DNA of 64,000 nt from Hexactinellida sp. DTS-2022 (lineage: Eukaryota > Porifera > Hexactinellida), in the NCBI GenBank assembly GCA_028753945.1, contig JAPNXP010000015.1, positions 3,162,001-3,226,000 of the forward strand, given 5' to 3'. The notes below the pieces were generated by a model, which saw only the letters and a program-made list of their open reading frames with translations, was not told where the DNA came from and ran no database searches. Shown here one piece after another: positions 1 to 12,900 of the stretch (positions within the stretch are counted from its first letter, which is position 1; every line of letters begins with the position of its first letter). The position numbers and the translations under genes are program-made.

Positions 1-1134
1 AAATACAAAACAATGATTTGGCACTAAAATCAGACCAAAATATTTCCCCGTATTTAATCTACTCTGTTCCTCTTACGTTTCGAAAGCCCGAATAAACATC
101 ATATTGAAAATGGCTCACTTACTTTCTGGTGAATTCTAAAAAAATTTGATTATTCAATTCTAATTATTAAATTTGAATAGAAATATAGTCTGCTATAAAT
201 ATACAGTGTAGTACGGTATATAATATTACTCTGAATTTTATGTACTTTCTATACAACTCAGTTTATTTCTCTATAGTAATACAAATCATTTCTAAATTTG
301 CATTAGATTTGACTAATAATTGTAAATGTAGTCTTTGTTATTTAGGCACTTGATTACTCGTTGCATAACTGTTTGTGCCAGCAATTAACCACTAAGTTAA
401 TTTGGAAAATATTTGATTATTAGTCATGCTTTTGAACTACAAATTGTAGTTTAATTACTGTGATAATTAACCTAACTTGTTCTCCTAGCTTGTAGAACTT
501 GAGAATAGTAGACGCAAATGCACATTTATATTGCGTAGTTCTACTATATGTGTCAATAGAATTTTATCTATGTAATTTTCTCATTGCTTTGATTTCAACA
601 TCCACACTAACTGATAACATTTGTTTATCGTGTAGCTTTTATAGCGTAGGCTGAGTAGTTATTTAAACTAACGTAGTAACATAGTAAGTCGTTACTAAGT
701 AAATTCATGGTTAAACTACTTACGCCTGTTAGTAGCTGGTATATTTAATTAAACAATTTATATTGCATGCGAACAAGTAGTAAGTACACATTGAATTTAG
801 CTTTTTGGTCTGGAGAGCTAATCTGATTCATATGTCTCATAATTTCTGGTCACAGTGATTTAACGTGCGACAATAAATATAAATGGCTTCTATTTAGCTT
901 GTGTTATACAGTAAATCTTCAGAAAGTGAACACTCTGGGGACCAGAAAAAATGTTCACTTTGAGAGGTGTTCACTTTTCATGATTTATCATAACGTGTGT
1001 ATAAAGCAATGGGGAAAATTTGGGACCGAGAAAAAGTGTTCATATTTTGGAGTTGTTCACTTTTGGAGGTTTTACTGTTCTAACATAAATATATAATCAG
1101 ATACAATGGAGATAACAATACTTATTCTTTCCAG
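1..1134. other. Left-edge non-coding stretch
   Basis: No exon could be supported here. The interval may be intron or 5' flank of the PH-domain gene that follows. It holds one MITE at 909-1077, listed separately, and otherwise unique AT-rich sequence. An ATG at 1106 is in frame with the first visible PH exon, but the bases just before 1135 look like a polypyrimidine tract ending in CAG, so I read this as intron. Confidence 0.5.
909..1077. mobile_element. MITE with GTGAACA-type inverted ends
   Basis: The left end CAGTAAATCTTCAGAAAGTG is imperfectly inverted at the right end (TTGGAGGTTTTACTG). The interior repeats the words GTGTTCACTTT and GTTCAC. No coding capacity. The larger 4955-5531 element has the same subterminal words. 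Confidence 0.6.
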
Positions 1135-2149
1135 ACAACAATACAACACATCTAAACTTAAGCTAATCGAATACGAATCCGACAAACAGGCCAAGGACAA
1201 TGAGCGTCAGCAATTGCTAGCTACAACAGAGATTCAGGGCTGGTTGTATAAGCGGGGTGTCAGGGGGGTGACTGGTAAGAAATGGAGACGCAGGTACTTC
1301 CATATGGGACAAGGGTTTAAGCTGTACTATTATAAGTCCTCAACCATGCAATTCCCACAGGGGTACATCGATCTGGAGAAAGTAAGTTTAATTATATATA
1401 CAGTACTCTCTTTGGGAAATACAGTCTACTCTCGTTATAATGAAGTGTTTGGGACCTGTAAATTCCTTCGTTATATCCGGATATTCGTTATAAGCGGATA
1501 ATAGTTAATGCATTTAGTACTCTGTGGGGAAATCTCCATTTCGTTATATCCATACTTCGTTATAACGGGAGTTGAATGTATATTGGCTGATTGGAATTAC
1601 TTATATACCTACCACCGATATTAGTCGGTATCTCATCTATTGAAGACTATTCAATAAATTATAACTTATTATTATTATCCACGGAACTACTTATGTATCG
1701 GACAACACCTTTTCCAATGTAATTTCAGGCACTGACAAGGTGTTTTTAACATTAAAATCCACCCAGGTTTATATATTGAAAATATATAAGTAATTTCGAT
1801 GTGTATACTACTACTTCTATGGAAATATTTACACATGATTTTTCAAATTTAACTGTAAAATAACAGATTTACAGTTATGATTTTATTGTAGGTTAAGGGT
1901 GTGGAGCCGCAAGCACCAGACAAACAGGATAAGAACAACGCTTCTTTCAATATCTGCGTTGAAGGCCGCGTTTTCGAGCTACTCGCCCTAGATGTCCCAA
2001 TGCGAGACCAGTGGATAAATGCTGTTAACTTCCTAGTAGAGTACCGTAGCAAGTATAAAGTGGACGTACGTACCCTGTCAGGGTCAAAGGTTAAAGACAC
2101 ACCCTCTGAAACAGCTGCTGACGAAATACAACCAGTAAACAATCAGTAA
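1135..2149 (+). CDS. PH-domain protein, last two exons
   Basis: Two exons, 1135-1381 and 1892-2149, join in phase. They encode a pleckstrin-homology domain: strand-1 motif GWLYKRG, then a basic KKWRRRYF strand, KLYYYK, and in the second exon a long loop followed by FNICVEGRVFELLA and the C-terminal helix RDQWINAVNFLVEY with the invariant PH tryptophan. A polar tail of about 25 residues ends at TAA. The first visible exon needs two bases from an upstream exon, so the N-terminus is missing and may lie beyond the left edge. PH domains usually bind phosphoinositides or proteins at membranes; the basic strands suit lipid binding, but that is inference. I cannot assign a named family. A possible poly(A) signal AATAAA lies at 2533-2538. 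Confidence 0.75.
1422..1578. mobile_element. Tigger-like MITE, family C
   Basis: A TA-flanked element with left end CAGTCTACTCTCGTTATAAT and right end TTCGTTATAACGGGAGTTGAATG, in the intron between the two PH exons. Related copies lie near 14180-14251, 15375-15460 and 27195-27333. No coding capacity. Confidence 0.65.
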
Positions 2150-3915
2150 TACGTCGCCAATTGAAATATATATTTATGAATTGTGACCATTTACAGGAAC
2201 TAGTATATATATTGTTTATTTGTAGATTTTTAGGTTAGAATTTGGTAGTTGTTGTATCTGTATATAATCTATATATTTTTACCAATTGAATTATTCAATT
2301 TAATACACTGTAATATGGGGCTTTTTAGAAATGTTCATTGCAAGAAATTTGACCACATAAAGAAAATTACTTGTTTTGACCCCTTTATTTATTACAATCT
2401 CAAAAATATTTACATATTAAATATTAGCTATAGACTAGTGTTAAAATAATTAATTTTAATTGGTCTTGTATATTTACAGTATCAATATAATATTTGGGCA
2501 TTACCTTGGATCTTGTGACATTGAAAAATCAAAATAAAATCCTGCCTATTAAAAAAAAAATGGGTGATTAGTGATTACAAGTAATTTATTTCACATGGCC
2601 TCAGGTGCAATGTTAAATAATAAATTCCTTTAGGTTTAAAGGTTATTTGAAACTTAGCTTTGTAAACTTACTCAACTCCACCCTAAAACAACAAACATGT
2701 TTTTGCGTGTTGCGCAACATTAGCATAACCTGACTGATTACAACTGCATACATAATATTGTTTATTGTCGCAACCATTTTATATAAGTTATATAGATCCC
2801 TAACCATATTGCTCAATAACTATGGTTAATCATTTGTAATTATAAATCAACGGAGGTTTGATAGGAATTTGTAGTCCATATTGTTGCGTAGGATGATTCT
2901 ATTTCTATTCTAAAAACTTTGCAGTATCTATAAACAGTTCCTGATTTGTTGGAAAGACTAATATAAATTAAATTTATGCAATTGTCCGGACTTAATGATT
3001 AATTAAGACTGAATAGTTAAATATAAATCCAATTTTTTGGAAATGTATTATTGGATACATAGAAAATATCTTACATACGTACAAATGATCTTAGCAATTT
3101 TTAGCATTGAATATCATTATATACTTAACCATAGACTGACTACTGACTAAACACTTCTTAATGTCATTTGATTCCTGGCCAGGGCTAGTCACATCTCTTG
3201 GCATAGCATACGTTGTTGTTCGTAATTTCTTACGTTCTAACGAGTCCACTGCATTTGGTATTTAGAGCAAGGATAAAGCAGTTAAGCCTCTTACACAATG
3301 AAATGTAACTACATAATATTAAAAAATAACAATCCAACCAGGGGCTTTTCCCCTTCATGAAAATGATTATATTATTTTGATGTGATATAGTATTAGATTG
3401 AAGACCATTCTTATGAGGGTTAATTTTAAATTTATTTCAACCTATATTTCTCGCATTCTGCACAAGGAATCAATTGTATATGGCCAACATCTTTTCTAAT
3501 ACAATTTTCAGGGACTTGCAAAAAAGTTATTTTTTAGCATCAAAAAATTCACCTTTGGAATCCGAATTTTATATAAAGTATTTTGACCAATATACCATAT
3601 ATACTCTAATAGTAGCCCCTATTCGAATAATCGCCTACCTCTAATAATATCCCCCCCCCCCAAATAAGCGAATACAAATTTACTACCGGTACCCTGAGTA
3701 AATTTCTTTATCTAATATCAGTCGCAATACGAATATCAACCGACTATATACTAAATAAATTGTATAAACATGTGATATTCTCGAAAAGTCACATAAATTA
3801 TTGGTCAGAAAATGGCCTAAAAAACAATAATCGCCTAGGCTACTATTTGAATAAATACTGTAAGCACCACATTTGCTGTTATAAGAATTGCTATCAGTTC
3901 CCTACTGTATAGACC
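2150..3915. other. Spacer between PH gene and CFAP43
   Basis: The first part is the presumed 3' UTR of the PH gene. Near 3601-3870 sit inverted words (AATAATCGCCTA near both ends) around a run of ten C at about 3652-3661, a likely short element. The CFAP43 ATG follows at 3916. No further gene seen. Confidence 0.5.
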
Positions 3916-6900
3916 ATGGATAGCTACGGAAAGCTGGAGTTGGGCTGGCAATCAGTTCCTCTACCCACGCACAGTTCCCAGCTTAGCTATCTCAACAGAG
4001 ACTATCTGCTATACAACGCAGGGGTTAGCATAAACCTACTGAACGTACACACCGGTGCTCTTGTCAGGTTCGGGTCAGATGCCGGTGCTATATCCTGTAT
4101 AGCCGTGTGCAGGGGGAAGCGATGGGTAGCGAAGGCACAGCTGTCGATAGATCCTGACGTCACACTGCTGGACGAGCAGGGGGGAGTTGTGGGGAAGTTC
4201 GAGACAGGCGCACAGCTGGAGTATACGGCTCTGGCGTTCTCTTCGGACGGAAAGTATGCACAATGGATAGTAATAAGGGGATGTTCAAATAGTCGTATAA
4301 CCAATGTGTGGACAGACCATCTTACATTTATTGCAAATGGATAAAAAGAGTGGCATAGGAAGGGGCTAATTTTCGGGAATTTCGCGTATCGTAACGTTTG
4401 AACGGCCCCGAATAAGAATAATAATAACTTTCATTTGTTTTCAATAAAAGAGAAATATACTTACTTACAACATGCATTATAATCTGTGTAACTAGTTTGG
4501 TTCCAATAGGTTTCTCGCTGGGTCTTCTGGGATTCCGGATTTCAAGCTGTTCCTATGGGAAGTAGACAGCTACAGACTGGTGTGTAGTGTGGAGCTAGGT
4601 CTAGACACTAGAGTTAGAGAAATAGGGTTTGACCCTCTTAACTCCGCCCGTGTATCGCTTGTAACAGAGACTGGAGAGCTGTTTCTGTATAGGGTAGAGA
4701 GGTGTGGACATCTCTTCTCAAAGCTAACAAGAATAGATATTGGTAAGTACACAATAACACTCTAAATAATAATATTCTCCAATCTCAAAAAGTAACAAAA
4801 ATTGCATCATATAAGAATATATTTCCTCAATCCCTAGGTATTTCATTTAGCCGTGTATCCACTGTAGTAATTTTTTGCTAAATCTGGATTCTTAAAATGG
4901 TTATAACCTAAATTTTTTAGCCGCCAGAATTGAAGCCTAATTGTGATATATATACAGTCAAACCTCCAATAGTGAACACCTCTCATTAGTGAACGCCTCC
5001 AAATAGTGAACACTATATTCCGGTCCCAAATATTTCCCTATCAAATAATCTTAATAAGAACCTCTCTTTAATGAACACCTCTATATTGTGAATAGTGAAC
5101 ACCTTATGTGAACACTTCCTATGTATCTCAATTAGAATGAACCTCTAATTAGTGAACATGGGTCAGGTTTCTGAATACATAATAAATGGTGTTATATGAA
5201 AAGCGTGAATTATACATGTCATAGACTACTATATAATAAGTTATCAATGGGTATATTACGTACTACGTAGTTTTGAATTAGTCTATCAAGTCAAGTTAGT
5301 TTATTTATCTAGACTTAATGAAAATGCAGTTCAAAGGCAGTCAAAACTCACTGATTATTTAAATAAAATTAATTAATAGGTTATACACAGAGTTAACATT
5401 GCATACTTAAATCATCGGCTTAATAAATTTCATTTTATACTATTCCAATGTAACCTCTGATTAATGAACACCTCGCTATAGTGAACAAAAATTCCGGTCC
5501 CGAAGGTGTTCACTATGGAGAGGTTTGACTGTATATTCATTGCTATAGGGAGTGTTTTACATTTTTCAAGGCCTAGAGGTAAACATATTTAGATCTACTT
5601 AACTCATTAACTCACTATAATTATCTAATATCACTATAGCTATATAATATATCTAAGTACGTAGGTGTTTGTTTTTAAACAAAAGCTTTATTATCAAGCG
5701 CCTTTCACTGGTTATAACTACGTGTATTACCAATACTATAGTATTTTAACATTTCATCCAAACGGACACAAATTGAGATTTACTTTTTTTAGGAGTCATT
5801 CTAATTAGCCCAGATGAAGCCAATTTTGTTTATACAATAATCTCTTAATTCCTATAATAAGCAAGGAGTCTGAATACATTGTTTAGATTACTCCATTTAC
5901 TCAAGTGGCTTCATATTAGGAAATAAATACATTTATTTACAGGCCATTGCTCCTCTTAGAAGAGTGATCTCACTTCTCTCGGATGACTTAATTACTGATA
6001 ACATAAGATTAGCTATGGGCGTATCTGTATGGGAATTTCCTTTATTGAGGTTTCGCTAGCTAATTGTAGCTCTCGATCAAATATATATAATTTGTTCAAT
6101 CGATTTGATCACTTATTTCAATGTATTTTCAAAGCTCACCAATTCAATTTATTTTTGAGAAGACGCTATACTATATTAGCTTTCCTACAATATTACTCGG
6201 TGTTCTACAGATTATATTTCTCGCCATTGCATTATCTATTGTTATAGAGTCACTGTCTGTATTTCGAAAGCTAAAAAGTAAATTCGTCTCATCTTATATT
6301 CTTCCGTGTGATGAGGTGTTTCGTATTTTCTTATTGAACGAATCCATAGTCCGCTACTGTATATATTTACTCCTTGTACTATTTGAGCTCGTATTCTTTT
6401 CATGCCAGACTATTAACAGTGTTATATATGCTGCATACCTACATAAACCTGATTCAATACAACCAAAAACAATACAGTATAACTGTACATTAGCACCTGG
6501 TACGTTATTAGCTCAGCTATTTGATCCCCAATTTGTGTCTATAACATACTCGTGTCTCGATTCATTATCTAGGTTCGCATTTGCTATAATGGCATGGCTA
6601 TTCTTTGTAACTCTTATACACTTAAGTTTTGGTGCTAAGAATAAAATAAACCCCAGAATAATAATCTGTTTGATTCTATACGGAATTCTACAGGCACTTA
6701 TTATTCTCCCATTTCTACTCTCAGAATACATATCCATATTCGCTATTATTGTGTTCTCGTTTGTTAATCAAATGACTGTCGTAACCTGTGTATTTGCAGC
6801 ATATAATTTCTTCAATTTAATAAACCCAAAATCAGAGCCTTTATTTGTTATAAGAAGTGCGGGGTATCCACGGAGAAAACGTTTGAAGAATCAATTCAAA

Positions 6901-9900
6901 TGTTTAATTATATTTCTGGTTATTCTATTTGAGTGTTACGCGATTAAAGATCTGCTATTCTACAATAGTTATGTGTTGTTGGAATCAGTTAGCCTTAATT
7001 CTTGCTGGTTCCATTCTACATTCAATTTCCGCAGAATTTCATTCTCGCTATACTCTATAACGACAATGAGTATAATGAGCTCATTTTGTTTGGTTATAAC
7101 ACGTTTTTTCGAACTGTTATTCTCATTTGGCGTTTTACTTGTAAACTCGTATTTCAGTTGGAAATATTTGTTCGGAAAATGCTGTCGAGCGAAGTACAGA
7201 TTTCTCCCAGAAGATTTCCCTAACTATTCTATTTTTAGAAATAACAGGGATTAATGAATGAAGGGAACTGATGCAAATAATTGTATTTATTATATTGTAA
7301 CATTTGTTTATTATTATATGTTCTGTTATATATTGTTAAGTTATTATATTATACATTACAGCAATCTTTAACTGCAAAACTTGTGTATTCGCAATATTAT
7401 AGTATCTGGGAATACACCAAATTCGGCGAAAAAAATCAAGATTTATCGTTTCTGTGAATTAATTAAACCATGAAATTACAGTTAAGTCCGCTTATTATGA
7501 ACAACTTTTCGTCTGCTTAATATGAATGACTTTATTATGAACAAGCCATATGGTCCAAAATTAACCACTTATATTAAAAGTTGAGTTCGCTTTATCGCTT
7601 ACTATGAAGTCTCTATTATAAACAATATGTTTTGATAATGTTCATAATACAAGCAATGGAGTGTACCTTGACTATTTGTATTACGATTGTAACATTCCTT
7701 TCTCACTCTAGCGTTGCCAGACAGAGAGTGCCATACCGGGTACGAGAAGAATCCGGTTACCGATCAGCTGTCCCGACCGGATGTGCTGGCTACGCTGCAC
7801 AACCCGCTGCTGGCAGAAATGGAGTTCTATCCGTACAAGGTGGACCCCTCCCTCCTAGAGGCATCCGGGAAGAGCTCTGTTATCGCACAGGCCTGGACAA
7901 CTAACAGTCAGGTATAGGCATAGGCTTACTAACAGTCAGGTACAGTAGAACTCGGTTATAACGTACCCCCTCGGGAATGGAATAAGTACAGTTGAAACCG
8001 GTTTTTCTAACCAATTATTTGCATGGAAATAACGTAAGAAAAATCCGATAGTTAGAATAAACCAATTGAAATTAAACAATATTCGAATTTCTTTCATATT
8101 TAGAATAAATAATAGTTAGAAAAAAACGATTAGTAGGAAAATCAGGTGTTAGAAAAAAACTGTTTTGACTGCACGACGTGTCGTTAATACGCAAAATTTT
8201 GGTTAAGGAGTCAAGGTAGAATTTACCTAGCCTATACAAATTGACTATGTGTATATTTGACAGCTGTAAAGTTGAGTCGTATATGTATATTTGACAGCTG
8301 TACATTCTGACGTCAGAAGCTATATTCTGTGTGGAGGGAGAGAAAGGGAAACTGGTTATACTCCACCGCTTCTCAGACCCCTCCTCCATACCGCCCACCA
8401 CCGCCCAGTCTACTTCCCACAGAGACACCGTGACGTCACACTCACAGGCCAGAGTAGCATTTCCGGACCAGGTACAGGGGACAGAGGAAGTTGATAGGAT
8501 TGTATTAGAGGATACACTGCTGGCTAATCCATGGTGCATGGCTGTAACGAGTGAGGGGCTAGTGGTGGGGTATGCAGACGGTGTTGTTAGAGTGCTGGAT
8601 GATAAGAACCAGTTTGTGGCTAAGGGGGAAGTTAAGCTGGGAGAGAGACCCGAGTGTTTTATATTTCCGTCTGATTTCTCAACTCTAACAGCTGTCACAG
8701 AGAGCGGTGGTTTGTTCTCTATCGATGTGACGTCACTGAGAGAGCCGCAAGCGCACAAACTCAATACCATTAACAGGTACAGTAGAACCTCGTTAATACG
8801 AACACAAACGGACGGTCCAAATTTGTTCGTCTTATCCGGAGTTCGTATTAATTAACCGGAGTAATATCAATTGAATTGCTATTGTAGGGACCTGATTTTA
8901 TGTAAATATCTGTTCGTCTTATCCGGAAATTCGTATTAATCGTGTTCGTATTAACGAGGTTCTACTTAAGTTATAAATAGCTATTCACAGAGGGTAATTG
9001 GAATTTAATTGTCCACTTCTCTAATTTATCTGGCGTAATACAAATAGTCAAGGCACAGTCAGGTTGTTTTAGTATGAACATTCAAGGGACCAAAATTGTG
9101 TTCATAATACAGACTTTATAATGCGAACTCAACTTAATACAAACCCTATGTAAGTTGTTAAATTGGGACCATAGGGTTTGTTCATAATAAAGTGTTTCAT
9201 AATAAGCAGACGAAAAATCTTCTACAATAAGCAGACCTGACTGTATTACATTGCGACATAACTCTGCAACTAACGCGTTGTCACGCTACTATCTCTATAG
9301 AGCTCCCTCGCTCTCTATGGTGTGTCTGCTCTCGCTATCAGCTGACAGAGAGCTGGTGGTGACAGCCAGCGCAGAGGGCGCTATTCTAGTCTGGGAGGGC
9401 AGGGACGGCCAGCTGGTGTCTAGTTTGCACACAGAGGAGCCCTGTACCGCACTGGTGGGGGCCAAGCATGCGCCTCTCATCGTTACAGGTAGATAGGGTA
9501 CAAGGAATTATACAGGAGCGCGAGACGCTCCTTTTGGAGTATGATTTTAGGGAAAAATAATTAGGAGCCCGAAAAATGGGAATCTTCTCCTATACCGTAA
9601 CATTAATTTGTGTTTTAGGCGTATTAAATTGGATCAGACCTGGATTAGGAGCGTATTTACAAATGGCTGTATAATAGAGTGATTGGGTATATACAGGGGG
9701 TAGCGTAATAGCAAGTCGCATTTGCTTGAGATTTGTTGCTAATAGGCGAACTTGCTATTAGAGGAATAGAATTAACATTAAATGCTCGCTTGGGGACTGA
9801 TTATGACTTGCTATAGACAATACTGCTAATATAGCAGCTATTAGGCGAAACCAATTGTAGTTCTATTGAATAGCTAGAATAACGGAGTTGCATACATAGA

Positions 9901-12900
9901 ATTTATTCATGTTGTGGTCACAATATTAATTATCCTAGCCTATATATTACTTCAAATCTTACTTCAAATACCTACTTATTACCACTCATTTAAAGTACAT
10001 TTTTAATTTAATAATAACATACCAAGTTAGCAAAATAATTACTTAACAACCACTCATTTAAAGTGTCATAATTAATCCTAACATACCAATTACACCATTC
10101 AATCACCAGGTACCTCATCCGGGTATGTATGTGTGTTTGACTTAACACATCCCGAACAGCCTAAGTTAGTATTAACGAAGCGACTTCATAAGGAGCCTGT
10201 CACTGAGCTGGCAACTGACTTATACTCCCAAGTCATTATCTCAACCAGCAGTGATTGTAATCTGTTCATTTTGGATTCTCGTTTGAGTACAGATCTCGAT
10301 GTACTCTGTTGTATAACTCTGCATTCGAAGGTTAGTTGGATACCCTACTGGGCATCTGGAATGTTTGGTGTATGCTATAGTTCATTACTATATCCTGCGT
10401 ATTCATTACAAGCATGTAGCAGTCAGGTTTAAATGGTTAGGTTGAAACCTAACCGTAGCAATTTGCACTAAATTTAATCAAACCAAAGTTGGTCAGGTTC
10501 AAATGGATTACTGTACATTTTTCTACATCCTCACATTGCAACTATTCGAGCAATTTCATATTAAATAAACTGACCAAAGTATTTTAATAATTAGAATGTG
10601 GACACTCTCTAATGGTATAATTTAAAATGTTGATTATGGAATCAAATTCCCTCAATTTTAGATTTCTAATTAACTTACGGTTTAACAGTCCACCTGTTGT
10701 TTGTTGGGCTATTTTAAAGCAATTATATCATCCAATATGAATATATACGTGGTATATTTACAAGCCATAATAACATACTACACAAAATTACTCAAATTTT
10801 ATATCAGAGATTAGTAGGTAATGAATTTATTTATATTTAAGGTTAAGAAAGTTGCTTTAAACAGGCCAGGTCATGGCCTGACTACTCTTACATCACTAGT
10901 TAGACCAGTCAATGTAATGGCCTGACCACTTTATAACTGCTTCCGCTGGCCCTGCTGTTTGTCATTAAATAATAGCAAAATTTGTCGTTTACATATCTAT
11001 ACTCACGTTTAATACTAAAATAACCGAAAATATTGCAAACCAAACTAAAATCCCGTTCCGTAAATCCTGTGGTTTATTCACTCAATAAAGTTGGGTGTTT
11101 ACTGTACTTAAATGCACTTTACATTAATTATGGTGGATGAGACCATTGCATGAATTGTAGTCGTATGAAAGTCACTTTGTATCAAATTTCAGTAATACTC
11201 TATTACATAGCAGCACACTAGTATATATATTTCAGCACTGATTTGGGAACAAAATCGATTCTAGAATGGATTTAAATACAATTGAATGTCTTTTCTTTAC
11301 TACGGGTTTACAAGTTATATATTTAATTTCTGACCTCTAATTCTACCTACGTAGGTTACTAATTACTAATTAGCCCTCACATTGCCAATAATAATGTCAT
11401 GAGCCCTATTCATAGTGTATATAGCCATAACACATGTGACAGCATTCCTGGTGGGCTTAAGGTAACCACGGTATATTTCTCTTAATATATAAACAATCAC
11501 ATGTATAGTCAGTTCATTTATATGATATAAGCGTATGTTGTTGTCCAAATATTTAGTTTCAAGCTATGAATAATAATAAATCTAAGAAAAAATCAAATAA
11601 ACTTTCGCGTTTGGAAACAGTAGAAGAAGGCGGCGTTTTTATTCCTGTTTTGAAAGACTCAAATCCAACCAAAGACTCCAATTCTGTGAGAGATAAAGTT
11701 AGTATTAGTTTACAGAAAGATGTCCACAAACATTCGTTATTCCCAATGACGGTAGAAGAGGCTGTTGCGCCCACAGTTGTCACTCAACTCTGGCGAGAAA
11801 AACTACAAAAATACCTACGAAGTCTTCGTTTCCATGCGTTAGTGACTATTCTAGTGTTGCTTGATGTGTTCCTGGTTTTATTAGATTTACTCCTAACAGG
11901 AAATATACTCCACGGGGGGTGCATTGTAGACGAAGACTGCAAAAGGTCACTCTGTTTAAACTCTACTGTATCATCTAGCAATATAACGCTTTGTAGACTC
12001 GTGGGGTTTAAAAGGGAGTGTGTGGATGCGGAAGATAGAACAGTACCGATTATACTGATTTTGAACGGAATATCTCTGTTTATTTTGTTCCTATTCATAA
12101 TAGAAATCTCGCTTAAAGTAATCGCGTTTCGATTGAGATTTTTCAAGAAGTTTTTCGAAGTGTTCGATGCGGTTATTGTCATTACTTCTTTCGTAATGGA
12201 ATTCGTAAAGTACGGGTTTACAATGGAACAAGCTATTAATCAACAAGAAATAAACTCGAATCAAATTGAAAAATTACAATTTTTCGATCTCCTTATAGCA
12301 TTCCGTTTATGGCGAGTTGTACGTATAATCACAGGCGCATTAGCTAGCTATAATACCGCGAAAACACAGAGCTTCAAACACGAGGTACAGAAAATAGTTG
12401 CTACTGAAATAGAACGATACAACAAGCTATTCGTGGAATACCAATACACCAGTGATGAGATTCTAAGGCTCAGACAAGTGTTGCTGTCTATGAAAGCCAA
12501 CCCATTCCCAGCTGGATATCAGCTGACATTATTTGAAGTGCAAGAACTCGGGATTGATTCTAGCACGTACGATTTGGTAGAAAAGCGTGATCTTGTGTAT
12601 AATGAGACTACTATTTAATTTATTTACTGCGTTAATTGCCCTAATTGCATTCTACATATTTTGTGCGCAAGCTTTGTTATCATATTTCTACGTAGATTTT
12701 GAACGTTCATTATAGCCTTATCATAACATTATAATTGTTAATCTTGTATTATCTGCTCACATAGAGCTTCGTTGAATGCGTCGCTCAACCTAAGGACTTT
12801 CTATAGAAATGTTTGGAATAACAAAAAACATGTTTTAATCCATATAAAAACAAAGATTAGCCTAGCTAAGGCCATAAGGCCACGTTAGCATTTTGTGCCC

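Noticed and set aside
899-1096. 65-codon frame at the left edge
   Set aside because: Starts at TTG and is formed by the MITE at 909-1077.
5943-6053. Possible CFAP43 exon after the acceptor at 5942 (AIAPLRRVISLLSD frame)
   Set aside because: Joined to exon 2 the phase gives an immediate stop. Exon 2 joins 7712 directly with correct phase and WD-type sequence.
8072-8770. 232-codon minus-strand frame
   Set aside because: Antisense to CFAP43 exon 4, whose sense frame has clear WD-type sequence and splice support.
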